Positions 1-10,410 of a DNA stretch of 64,000 nucleotides are shown piece by piece. Both the position numbers and the translations under genes were made by a program. Origin of the DNA: Apis mellifera (Eukaryota > Arthropoda > Insecta > Hymenoptera > Apidae); NCBI RefSeq assembly GCF_003254395.2, contig NC_037646.1, positions 11,651,381 through 11,715,380 on the forward strand, given 5' to 3'. How positions within the stretch are numbered: the first letter of the stretch is position 1; every line of letters starts with the position of its first letter. The notes beneath the pieces were generated by a model, which was not told where the DNA came from, did not search any database, and was given only the letters and a program-made list of their open reading frames with translations.

Positions 1-576
1 TAGGACGACCGTAACCTCGTCGCTCGTAATTTGTCACGATTACCACCAGATTACCGGTGTCGCTGACAACCTTTCGCTCCCTCCCTCCCTCTCTCTCTCT
101 CGTTCTCGAGCAGCCTCTGAGGCTTCCTCCACCGGAAATCTGCGACAATTAGACGCGTCGGGATCGATTCGTTTTTGTATGGAAAGAAATAATATTCGAT
201 ATCCTCGCAGCCGCGCTGTAACTATATATAACGCACAGGGTGAACACAGTCACGTCGGAGATGTTCATAGAGCGGCGCGTATTCACGGCGAGGTGTGCGG
301 ATACGTTAGTATTTTAAGCCTATTTAAGTGTGTTTGTCGTATAATATTGACATCGCGCACACACCAGCGAAGATAGCGTGCACACGCCTCCCTTCTCTCC
401 CTTCCTTCCTCTCCTCCTTCTCTTCACCCCTTTCTTTCTTCCTTTTTGCGGGCGTGGGCGCCACACGTAAGAAGGCACGCACGCGGAAAAGGGAGGGAGA
501 GGGAGAGTCCTCCCCCGTGAAGAAGAATAGAAAATTAATAGATTCGAATCTATCGAGCTACATTGGGATTCAATGT

Positions 577-603
577 AATATTCTTGATATAATCAAGAAT
601 ATT
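577..603. other. Perfect 12-bp hairpin
   Basis: The left arm AATATTCTTGAT (577-588) and the right arm ATCAAGAATATT (592-603) are exact reverse complements separated by the 3-base loop ATA. It is AT-rich and isolated. In a eukaryotic setting I do not read it as a terminator. It could be a chance palindrome, a replication-slippage product or a trace of a small element. Confidence 0.5.
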
Positions 604-794
604 CTTCAAATTTCTTCGAGAAATTGAATAAATTCGGACTTGGGATTAATCCTCTTCTCGCGAGATCGATTCGAGCAATTTGTTTGTTAACGTATTGTTA
701 ATCGTAAAATCATTCCCTCGCTTTGAATTATTAAGAGTGGCTTGGCTCGTTCTTTCTTCCTCTTCCTCTTCCTCTTCTTCTTTTTTTTTTTCAG

Positions 795-853
795 GGGGAG
801 GAAAGAAATTACAATTACGCTACTTGGACGCGAGGTCTATCTGTTGGTTAAGG
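795..853 (+). other. Candidate 59-nt spliced exon
   Basis: A pyrimidine tract of about 40 bases (750-792) ends in CAG at 792-794. This is followed by 59 bases and then a near-consensus donor, AGG then GTAAGTATT, starting at 854. Both splice signals are strong and point the same way. One frame is open across the exon and reads RKEITITLLGREVYLLVK, which has an ordinary mixed composition. A second frame is also open. I recognise no domain and found no partner exon in the window, so this could be an internal coding exon, a noncoding-RNA exon or a coincidence. Pyrimidine tracts are so common here that chance acceptors are expected. Confidence 0.25.
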
Positions 854-1862
854 GTAAGTATTTACGGAGGAGGAGGGGGAGGGAAGGTAAGGAGAAAAGC
901 GTGCGAATCGTGGGACGGGATGCCGGGGGGCGCGTGGAACGCAACATTGAACTTGTAAAGAGCTAACGAGATCAATGTTGAGGTTCGTAGCTGGCGACTG
1001 GCTGTTTGCCGATTGGCTTAAATCAACGTTAAGCCGATCCAATCCAATCCGTGCTCGAAGCCAGCCGGTCCCTTTCCTTCCCCTCGTCCACCCCCAAAAC
1101 TTTGGGGACCAAGATACGCGGACGTAGTAACGAGCCGTCTTAAGGACGGGGAATGATATCTTTCGCGGTAGGATTCGAAAATCCATGTCTCCTTCCAGAA
1201 AGTATTTTCTTATTATCCCGATTTTAGAACAAACGACGATCGATCGAACGACTTGTAAACTCATATTTGTCCAACTCATATTTTGCTTATATATTTTATC
1301 CTTTGTCTGTCTTCTTTCTTTGTATTGGTTTGTAATCGTTTAAACGGAGAATTCTTGTTTATGAGTTTAAACTGAGATACATCAGAAGAGGATTCGATGA
1401 TGGTTTCAGAAAGTTCAGATCTGGAGAATCTTTAAAATCCGCGTTAAAGAAAGATAAATTGAAAGGCAAAGTCTCCAATTGCAGTTTTCATACGTTGCAA
1501 TGGGAGTAAAGTAAAGAAAAATCGTAAAAGTCTATTTTTCGAATAGAAATGGATACTGTTACGTGATGCTAACGAAGATGGCAAAACCATTCATCTACGG
1601 GCGAAAAAATCGTTATGGTCCGCGAAGGGAATAGTTCGTTACTCTTTTTTTCAACAAACAAGAAAACACTACAAACAATGATATTCCATTGCTAAGAGAT
1701 CAACCGAGAAACAAATGGCATTGGTCGACAGATCTATTCTTCCTCGCCAGATATCTTGCGATTAGTTTCGCCATTCACTTGTTGTTTTTAAAGAAACTAA
1801 AATATTCAACGTTTCTTCACACTTTTGTCGAGTCATAATATTGTATAAAAACGAAATATCAA

Positions 1863-2962
1863 TGTCAAGATCGGGTCGAACAAAAATTATAATTGGCAAA
1901 AGTTGGAAATTTCGATAGGATCAAGATTGGGAAAAGATCGGGTCGAACAGAGATTATAATTGGAAATTTCGATAGGATGTGAGATTGGGAAAAGATCGAG
2001 TCGAACAAAGATTATAATTGGCAAAAGTTGGGAATTTCGATAGGATGTGATCAAGATCGGGTCGAACAAAGATTATAATTGGCAAAAATTGGAAATTTCG
2101 ATAGGATGTGATCAAGATTGGGAAAAGACCGAATCGAACAAAGATATATAATTGGCAAAAGTTGGAAATTTCGATAGGATGTGATCAAGATCGGGTCGAA
2201 CAAAGATTATAATTAGCAAAAATTGGGAATTTCGATAGGATGTGATTAAGATCGGGTCAAACAAAGATTATAATTGGCAAAAGTTGAAAATTTCGATAAG
2301 ATGTGATCAAGATCGGATCGAACAAAGATTATAATTGGCAAAAGTTGGAAATTTCGATAGGATCAAGATTGGGAAAAGATCGGGTCGAACAGAGATTATA
2401 ATTGGAAATTTCGATAGGATGTGATCAAGATTGGGAAAAGATCGGGTCAAATAAAAATATATAATTGGTAAAAGTTGGAAATTTCGATAAGATGTGATCA
2501 AGATCGGGTCGAACAAAGATTATAATTGGAAATTTCGATAGGATGTGATCAAGATTGGGAAAAGATCGAGTCGAACAAAGATTATAATTGGCAAAAGTTG
2601 GAAATTTTGATAGGATGTGATCAAGATTGGGAAAAGACCGAATCGAACAAAGATATATAATTGGCAAAAGTTGGAAATTTCGTGTTTGATAAGATGTGAT
2701 CAAAATTGGGAAAAGATCGGGTCGAACAAAGATATATAATTGGCAAAAGTTGGAAATTTCAATAGGATGTGATCAAGATCGGGTCGAACAAAGATATATA
2801 ATTGGCAAAAGTTGGAAATTTCGAGGAGGTGGTGGATGTGATCAAGATTGGGAAAAGATCGGATTGAACAAAGATTATAATTGGAAATTTCGATAGGATG
2901 TGATCAAGATCGGATCGAACAAAGATATATAATTGGCAAAAATTGGGAATTTCGATAGGATT
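1863..2962. repeat. Minisatellite array A (about 61/72-bp units)
   Basis: About 17 head-to-tail units, counted by the recurring TTCGATAGGATGTGATCAAG junction. Each contains TCGGGTCGAAC, AAAGATTATAATTGG and CAAAAGTTGGAAATTTCG. Units come in a short form of about 61 bp and a longer form of about 72 bp that inserts ATTGGGAAAAG before the TCGGGTCGAAC box. Some units lack the GCAAAAGTT segment. One unit near 2677 carries a small insertion (TGTTTGA), and one near 2820 carries GAGGAGGTGG. The open frames on both strands through this block are repeat by-products. Confidence 0.95.
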
Positions 2963-3631
2963 GAATGGGGACAAGTTTGAATTCCTAAGGCAAAAACCTG
3001 TAATCTTTGTCCACGCACTTTCGACGGTTTTCTCTCGATCGATCATCGATTCCGGAGACGCAACACTCCGCCCCGCTCGTCATCGAATTCTACTTTCCAG
3101 AAGGAGGAGGAGGAGGAACTTGGGGGGAAGGGAGGGACGCGAAAAAAGGAATTTTTTGACGAGAAAAGGCACAACACGAATTTCACGGCCGATTCTACCG
3201 GGCACAATGGACACCCGGATACGGACGTTTTGACTTTTTGTCCGCTGTTTAACCATTTTTCCTTTTCTCCCATTCTGTCTCTCAACCGTACGTTCGCCGC
3301 TCCGGATTCCCGGGCCCTTTTCACCTATTCACCGATTCTCTCCAAGAAGATGGACCGTTCCCTTTTGTTCACCGGGGCTAAGAACACGTCTCGTCCCGGG
3401 GTTTACGCGTTCCTTCGCCCGCATTCGATTATGCATGATCCCGTTCTAATTAGACTCTCGATGCAGACTCCTTTTAACCGCCCCTCCTCTTCCCTTCCTT
3501 CTCTCTTATTTTCCAGAATTAACCGTTTAAAAATTGTTACAACGTTTGAAGAAATTAAAAACATATAATCTCTACAATCATTATTTATTCGAATCCTTTT
3601 CTCAAATTTACAATTATTTACTCTTTCTCTC

Positions 3632-3651
3632 TTTTTTTTTTTTTTTTTTTT
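3632..3651. repeat. Poly-T run of 20
   Basis: Twenty consecutive T residues follow a CTCTTTCTCTC tract. A (TC)n run lies close by at 3700-3715. No inverted repeat, retroposon body or target duplication is visible around it, so I do not read it as the tail of a retroposed copy. Confidence 0.9.
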
Positions 3652-3960
3652 CATTAAACCTTAGCCCCATTTGTTCGATTGGAAATTGAAAGGACGAGCC
3701 TCTCTCTCTCTCTCTATAGAGTCTTTCCCAGCCAATTTGTCGGGGTTGTCTATCGGTCGGGCGTCGATGAATGGCGGGACGCCGCCCTGCACGCCCCCAG
3801 GAAACGGCATTCGAACAACACGAACAACGTCCCTGCCTTGAACCTTCGATTGCGTACATAATGCGTGTCGTTTATTGTCGGGGCGTGGAAGGGATGCTCA
3901 ATGATATATGCCACCTTTATCCCCGGACAATGCAGCCTCGCGTCCCTCGATTCCCGCTTT

Positions 3961-3983
3961 CGATCGATCGATCGATCGATCGA
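3961..3983. repeat. (CGAT)n microsatellite
   Basis: Nearly six perfect CGAT units. The motif is self-complementary (CGATCG), so the run can form a cruciform and reads the same on both strands. Shorter GATC/ATCG runs recur elsewhere in the window, for example near 30520-30535, 46405-46419 and 55795-55805. Confidence 0.9.
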
Positions 3984-5008
3984 GATCCCTTCTCAAGGAT
4001 CGGTTGTCGTCGTCCTCGAGTCGAGGTCGAAATCACAAGGTGAGAAGTAATTCGAGGGAAGCGGGTTAAAAACTTTTGCAACCAACGTAAGGATGATGTA
4101 TATTTCGCGTCTCTTCCCTCTCCTCCTCCCCCCTCTTATATTTGCTCGAGCGCGAAGGATGGCCAATGCGAAAATAAACGTGTTAATATTAACACATCTA
4201 TCGCGGACAAACATCGCGCGTTTTTTAAGAAGACGTCGTTTTAGACGGTTCGGTTTCGTTCTAAAATTCGAAATTTCCATTCCATCTTGTTTTATTTTAT
4301 TTTTTTCACGCGTGTTCGGGCAAATGGGGCAACGGGCGAAGGGGGGAAAAAAGGGGCGTTCGCAAAATGTGTGTATCGAAACGCGAGCTAATTTATTTAG
4401 TTATTTCATCCGGACTTCTGGAGGGAAAAATGCACGGAATATCATCGACGCGGAGGAAACGCAATTTAATTGTAAATTTAAATGCAACAAGAGGGAAAAG
4501 AGAGGATAAGAAAAATTCTCGAGATAGCTTTAAACGCGTTTAGAGAGGAAGGAGAAAAAATAGTATAGCTGCAATTTTTCTATCAATTTTTCATCAATCG
4601 AACGTTTCGCGCATACATTAACGCGCAAAAAACAACAAAGGATTTCAATACGAGCAGAAGATTATAGCGCGGCCGATGTTTCCGCTCCACCGTTTCCTCT
4701 TCTCGTTTTTTTCCACCGATTTTTTCCACCCTCCCCCGCTTTCCCCGGGTATTACTTCCTCCTCCTCGTGTATAACGTGTTTACCCACGCATTGTAAACA
4801 TTAATCAAATTGCCAAGTAATTTCGACCGGTGCAACCGATCGGTCTATTAATTGACTTTTCGCCGTGAAACGGCCTCGATCAGCATCGAATACGCGACTA
4901 TCCCCCTCCTCCCCCTATTTTTCTTCCTCCCGTTAATCACCCTTACTTCCCGTCCGAATCGGATCAGTTTGAAAATTGGACCACGTATCCGACTAATTCG
5001 AAAGTATA

Positions 5009-5029
5009 AGAAGAAGAAGAAGAAGAAGA
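5009..5029. repeat. (AAG)n microsatellite
   Basis: Seven AAG units in a purine-rich stretch that continues through AAAAAGGAGGAGG. Its encoded Lys-rich frames are not taken as protein. Confidence 0.9.
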
Positions 5030-5085
5030 TCAAAAAGGAGGAGGTGGTCGAATAAAAAGAAAAGTTGGGGGGAGGAAGGAAGACG

Positions 5086-5106
5086 ATCCACGGACGATCC
5101 GTGGAT
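5086..5106. other. 9-bp GC-rich hairpin
   Basis: ATCCACGGA (5086-5094) and TCCGTGGAT (5098-5106) are perfect inverted repeats with a CGA loop. It stands directly before a GTAAGC sequence. No function can be assigned. Confidence 0.5.
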
Positions 5107-7548
5107 ACGGTAAGCGTGTCAAGTCGGAGTGCAGAAGGGAATGCGTGGCGCGAGCGCTAAAACAACATTTTAAGCGGGCAAACATGCATAGAATATGATA
5201 ACAAAAGGCGTGACCGGAGCGGAACACATGTCCAAACATTAGGCACAATGTCCTCTACCGGTCGAAATCGTCTGGCATCCCCGTTCACCGCTCGCTCGCC
5301 CCCTCCGGCCGATCGTTGTCCGCCGCGGTAAAATGTTTGCAATACGTTACACGGCCATTCAGAGGCCGGTGAAACGGCCCCGGTAAACTGTTCCCTAAAT
5401 GCCCTACGATGGCCAAGAAATGGCCCCGCCAAGAATCCCGTCCCAAATCCAGTCGATCTTTTCTTCCTTTGCCGAGCGTACAAACGCCGTTCCTCTTCCT
5501 CACCCTCCTCCTCCTCTTCCATCACTTTCTTCCATTTCGCCGAAACGAAACGATATTCTCGAAAAATATTCAACGATCGAGTAATCGATCTGTCGGGGAA
5601 GACAGTGGAAATCGTTCTTTTTAAGTTAAGCCTCGGCTTCCTGCTCCTTCGTTACCGCGAGACGGCGGCCTTTCCCGTGCTCGATGTTATGTGGGTCGCT
5701 TCTCTCCCTCTGTCTTCCTCTCCCTCCGCCTCTCCCCGTCCTCCCTCCCTCCCTCCCGTATCTGGTCCCGCGGCCTCTCGCCCGCCATTCTCGTCTCTTC
5801 CGTTCCGTTCCGTTTCGTTCCAGGCTGGCTTGCGAGCCCAACTTGCGTCAATATTTGACTCAAACACGTTAAAACAATACCCAGGCCCCGGAGTAGAGAG
5901 TCGTTTCAACGTGCTTCCCAGAATTTTATCTCGCGTCAGAAAACGCCTAACGACTTCCCGCCGCGGAGAATTTCGGGCTTGTGGAGGGAGTTTGCGAACA
6001 CACTTCCACCACACACCACCCTACCCTACAGAAAAATCTTTTCTTCCCGTCTTTTCCCATTCTCGTCCTTCTCCTCCTATTCTCTTCTTATTCCCTTTCT
6101 CGTTCCTTTTCTCGTCTCACTCTCTCTCTCCTTCGCTGTATTCCTCTTTAATTTCATATTTATCCGCCCGTTTTATTGCCCACGGCGACCAAGTGGCACG
6201 CGCGAGCCTCGTTCAGATCTTTCTGTTGGGCGTTTCTATTAGGAGGATGGGAGGTTTTTTTTCTTTCTTTCTTTTTCTTTTTTTGGAAGTAAATAAAGAA
6301 GGAGCGATAAACTAACTACGTTTGCTTCGTCTCGTTCGTTTCGATCAAAATTGAAACGAATCTTTTATATCGTTTATAATCAATTCATCCTTGGAAGATT
6401 TACTTGGAGAAATCTCGGATCGGGAGGAAAAGATTCGTGGAAAAAGTGGTTCCAAGATTTAACACTTTGTTCTCGTAGCGAGGTGCATCCCGTGTTTCGA
6501 TGCCTCACGGCTCGCCTCTCTGTTTGCGCGCGGAATACGAGGCAATAACTGGAAAAAACTCCCATTCGAGGCCTCGTCTCATATTCGGCCAGCTTTCAGC
6601 GCCTCTGAAAGGAGCCGAAGCGAAGCTTTCCCTTCGAGGAAAGGAGCAGGAATTAGACGATCGATTCGCGACGCGAATGAAACGAAAGAGGTTCGTTTTT
6701 TTATTTGTATAAAAAATACAATCTTGTGTATTAAAATTTTTCCAATCCTCTTTTTACAGATTAAACGAAACGCGGTTCGCAGAGAGGAAGAAGTGGTCGA
6801 TAACCGATGATCGGGCACAAATATTCTGTAAAATTTTTAAGAGGCGTTCAAATTTCAATCTTCCATAATTTCAAATTCATTTATTTTAATTCAAATCGAT
6901 GTTATAAATTATCGATGAGTTTCTTGTTTCTGTAAATTATTAGAAATTCACTGATGATTTTCTTTACTGGCATATTTCATACTATCTTATAATGTATGCA
7001 TTTCTATCTTGTTGTTTATTTATTACGTTTCAAAGAAATAAGCAATGATGATGTTTCTAATTTTAGTTGGCAATTTTTTTTTTATTTTTTTCAATCTTTA
7101 AGTACGTAAGGGTACGTTTATTATTTAAATTATCACTGTTTAGACCCATATTTGATCCATATTCATAGGATAGGATGTTGGGGGACAATCAATCACAACT
7201 TCTTCCTTTAACAAGTATTTTTTCTTAAACATCCGTTCCCTTAGAATACCATTTCCAATTTTCAAGATCCAGTTTGTCGTATATTTCTCAAATTCGAAGC
7301 TACCTTTTTCCTTAAGGGTTCAAATCAGATATTTGTATATTCATATACTTTCTTATATCCTCTTTTATTCCATACTAAATTAAACGTTAATTATTTATTT
7401 TATTCTGCATTTACATCTTTAACGAAATAATAAAGAACAACTATTATTTTCTAAAAATCTTCTGAAACGAATCGGAAAGAAATAATTTCGTCCAGTCGCG
7501 CGTTTCTTTTGGAGGAAAGAGTGATATCAAAAAAATCTGTACAACCGT

Positions 7549-7752
7549 AAAAAAAAAAAAAAAAAACTGAAATCTCTGGTTCGACGATCGGTTCGTATCG
7601 CGACTCGTAGCGGATCGGGAAGGAAATCCCGGCCGCCCTAAACCGCTTTGGCTCTCATAAAATCTCATAACCCGGGGGCGAGGTGGGTTTCCCCTCTCCC
7701 TATTGGCAGGAGGGGGAAAAAAGGAAGGAAGGAAAGAAAGAAAGAAAGAAAG
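7549..7752. repeat. Poly-A run and (GAAA)n purine tract
   Basis: Eighteen A residues at 7549-7566, then a GGAA/GAAA tetranucleotide tract at about 7720-7752. Between them is unique sequence with no supported gene. Confidence 0.85.
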
Positions 7753-7984
7753 GGCCTCCGGGGAAGAAAGGAGCACGAAATCGCTGGTGGCTTGATTCAC
7801 GATAGGGCGACACCGGCCAAAGGGTCCAGCGCACTTTTGCCTGTGCGATGAATTTTCAATGGGGAAACCGACGTCCAGGGTGCATCTGTTTGTCTTTCGG
7901 ATCACGCCTCTTACTTGCAATGCCTTCGCCTCGCGTGTTGTACGTACACGCTGTTCCCTTCTTATCACCTCGCATTCTTTCCAC

Positions 7985-8537
7985 TTGATTCGAAATAATT
8001 TGAAAATTGGAATTTTTCGTGGAGGAAGATGAGGAAACGTGGATGAAGGGAGGAAAGGTGGGCGAGAGAAGGAGGGCTAAATTCGAAATAATTTGAAAAT
8101 TGGAATTTTTCGTGGAGGAAGATGAGGAAACGTGGATGAAGGGAGGAAAGATAGGTAAGAACGAGGGCTAAATTCAAAATAATTTGAAAATTGGAATTTT
8201 TCGTAGGAAGATGAGGAAACGTGGATGAAGGGAGGAAAGGTGGACGAGAACGAGGGCTAAATTCGAAATAATTTGAAAATTGGAATTTTTCGTGGAGGAA
8301 GATGAGGAAACGTGGATGAAGGGAGGAAAGGTGGGCGAGAACGAGGGCTAAATTCGAAATAATTTGAAAATTGGAATTTTTCATAGAGGAAGATGAGGAA
8401 ACGTGGATGAAGGGAGGAAAGGTGGGCGAGAGAACGAGGGCTAAATTCGAAATAATTTGAAAATTGGAATTTTTCGTAGGAAGATGAGGAAACGTGGATG
8501 AAGGGAGGAAAGGTGGACGAGAGAACGAGGGCTAAAT
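7985..8537. repeat. Minisatellite array B (about 91-bp units, 6 copies)
   Basis: Six units start near 7988, 8081, 8172, 8261, 8352 and 8445. Spacing is 89 to 93 bp and the units are very similar to one another. Each has an AT-rich half (TTCGAAATAATTTGAAAATT, GGAATTTTTCG) and a purine half (GGAAGATGAGGAAACG, TGGATGAAGGGAGGAAAGG). The 91-base period is not a multiple of three, so minus-strand frames rotate through all three phases. They stay open, giving frames at 7965-8384 and 8257-8733 that I regard as repeat by-products. The purine-rich sequence just after the array (8538-8590) resembles the purine half and may be a decayed edge unit. Confidence 0.95.
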
Positions 8538-8889
8538 AAAAAGGAGGCGAAGGATGGGAGAAAGGGAGGATGGAGGGACGGAGAGGCGAGATAAAATAGC
8601 GGCGCTCCTCTCTCGGCTCTCGTCCTTCAAAAGACTCGGAATATTGTCCTGCAGTGCAAACAGTCCCAGACACATTCCGCGTTCCACTTCGCCTCGAGGC
8701 AGCGCCAAGACGGTTCGGCTTCGCCTTCGCCACGGGCTTTCGCCGTGTTTGTCCGCAGGCAAATGTGTTTCCTTAGGCTGTCCGAAATGTTTGGACGAAG
8801 GCACCGCGCCGCTCTAACCAGAAGGGGATGAAGCGTTTCGATAAAAAACGAATCTATCCACACTCGTATATATCCTGCTCTTCTTTCTA
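8538..8889. other. Unique CpG-rich spacer between arrays B and C
   Basis: No supported gene. The short frames on both strands (about 87-94 codons) lack any recognisable domain or splice context. Confidence 0.5.
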
Positions 8890-10410
8890 CGAAACATTCC
8901 ACCGATTCCAATCAAATTTTATTTTCCCTTACCTTGATTTCGAATCAACGCGATCGATGATTGCTAAGCGTAGACGATTTTATCGTGGTGCTTTTCTTCC
9001 ACGAAACATCGGAACTCCGTTCCGTCGACTCCAATCAACTTTCCTTCCCTTCCTTTTCTTTAATTTCGAACGCGAGCGTAGATTTTTCCATAAAAATCGA
9101 TGAGAAAATTTTAAGCAATAAAGATTAATTTCCTTCCCTTTTGCAACGCATGATCAATGCGAGTAGATTACTTAAAAATTTATCGACACGAATAAAGATA
9201 TGCAACTGGATTAATTTCTTTCCTTAATTTGGAATATATAAAAATTGATCGACGAGAAAATTTCGATCAATAAAGACATGCAACTGGATTATTTTTTCTC
9301 CTTGATTTACAACACCTGATCAATCCGAGCGTAGATTATTTAAAAATTTATCGACACGAATAGAGACATGCAACTGGATTAATTTCTTTCCTTAATTTGG
9401 AATATATAAAAAATGATCGACGAGAAAATTTCGATCGATAAAGACACGCAATGAATTAATTTCCTTTTTTGATCGATGAAAAAGTTTTGATCAATAAAGA
9501 CACGCAACTGGATTATTTTTTTTTCCTTGATTTGAAATATATAAAAATTGATCGATGAGAAAGTTTCGATCAATAAAGATTATTTTTTTTCCTTGATTTA
9601 AAATACATAAAAATTGATCGACAAAAAAGTTTCGGTTAATAAAACAACTGGATTATTTCTTCTCTCTTGATTTGCAACGCCTGATCAATGCGAGCGTAGA
9701 TTGTGTAAAAATTGATCGACGACAAAGTTTCGATCAATAAAGATATGCAATTGGATTGTTTTCCTTTCTTGATCGACGACAAAGTTTCGATCAATAAAGA
9801 CACGCAATTGAATTATTTTTTTTTCTTGATTTAGAATATATAAAAATTGGTCGATGAAAAAGTTTCAATCAATAAAGACACGCAATTGGATTATTTTTTT
9901 TTCCTTGAATTGAAATACATAAAAATTGATCGACGAAAAAGTTTCGATTAATAAAGCAACTGGATTATTTCCCTTCCTTTGATTTGCAATTCATGATCAA
10001 TGCGAGCATAATTGCATAAAAATCGACGAAAAAGTTTCGATCAATAAAGACACGCAACTGGATTATTTTCCTTATTTTATTATTCCCTTATTTTCCTTTC
10101 TCGATCGACGAAAAGTTTCGGTTAATAAAGCAACTGGATTATTTCCCTTCCCTTGATTTGCAACTCATGATCAATGCGAGCATAGATTGCATAAAAATTG
10201 ATCGACGAAAAAATTTCGATCAATAAAGACACGCAACTGGATTAATTTCCCTCCCTTGATTTAGAACACACGATGCTAGCATAAAAATTGATCGATCGGC
10301 CTGTTGCACCGATTCCAATCAACTTCCCTTTTCCTTCTCCCTTTTCCTTCTTTGCGAACGATCTCAAAAAAATCGACGCAAGTTAAAGACACTCAACTGG
10401 ACGAAACTGG
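8890..10410. repeat. Minisatellite array C (about 15 compound units)
   Basis: The interior repeats GATCGACGAAAAAGTTTCG, ATCAATAAAGACACGCAACT and GGATTATTT, followed by a C/T-rich tail and TTGATTTG. About 15 units of 55 to 95 bp are present, several with internal deletions. Longer units add TGATCAATGCGAGCGTAGA. The edges are more diverged. At 8900 and 9027 on the left, and near 10308 on the right, the unit carries CCGATTCCAATCAA or CGACTCCAATCAA in place of the interior CAACTGGATTA. The edge copies also keep more CpG, for example AACGCGAGCGTAGA. Confidence 0.9.

Larger units (their letters stand above)
1..1862. other. Gene-poor stretch before the first array
   Basis: I see no supported gene here apart from the candidate exon listed separately. 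The stretch holds a (CTCC)n run grading into (CT)n at 77-101, a pyrimidine-rich block at about 386-440, and a long pyrimidine tract at 750-792. From about 1260 to 1860 the base composition becomes AT-rich, without obvious repeats or coding frames. The short open frames at 179-376 and 328-627 have no recognisable domain and are dominated by low-complexity residues. Confidence 0.6.
2963..7984. other. Gene-free, pyrimidine-rich unique DNA
   Basis: No supported gene. This 5-kb block alternates CpG-rich unique sequence with pyrimidine tracts (for example 5480-5530, 5700-5760 and 6050-6140) and simple repeats listed separately. From about 6800 to 7450 it is AT-rich and featureless. The longest open frame (5605-6315 plus) runs through Ser/Pro/Phe-rich translation of CT tracts and has no domain. 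A possible donor-like GTAAGCG follows the hairpin at 5086-5106, but no acceptor pairs with it. Confidence 0.6.

Noticed and set aside
577..603. Bacterial-style intrinsic terminator reading of the hairpin
   Set aside because: The stem is AT-rich, there is no T-run after it, and the DNA is clearly eukaryotic.
1863..2962. CRISPR-like array
   Set aside because: The repeats are contiguous with no unique spacers of constant length, and the host is an insect.
3632..3651. Poly-T/poly-A runs as tails of retroposed copies
   Set aside because: No gene body, reverse-transcriptase remnant or flanking target duplication was found next to this run or those at 7549, 19273, 31830 and 45342.
5108..5115. Donor-like GTAAGC after the hairpin at 5086-5106
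   Set aside because: No acceptor and open frame could be paired with it.
5605..6315. 236-codon plus-strand open frame
   Set aside because: Mostly Ser, Pro, Leu and Phe encoded by pyrimidine tracts, with no domain or splice context. Opposite-strand frames cover the same DNA.
8257..8733. Repetitive minus-strand protein across array B
   Set aside because: The 91-bp unit is not a multiple of three, so the frame rotates phase with each unit. It is a by-product of an AT/purine repeat lacking stops.
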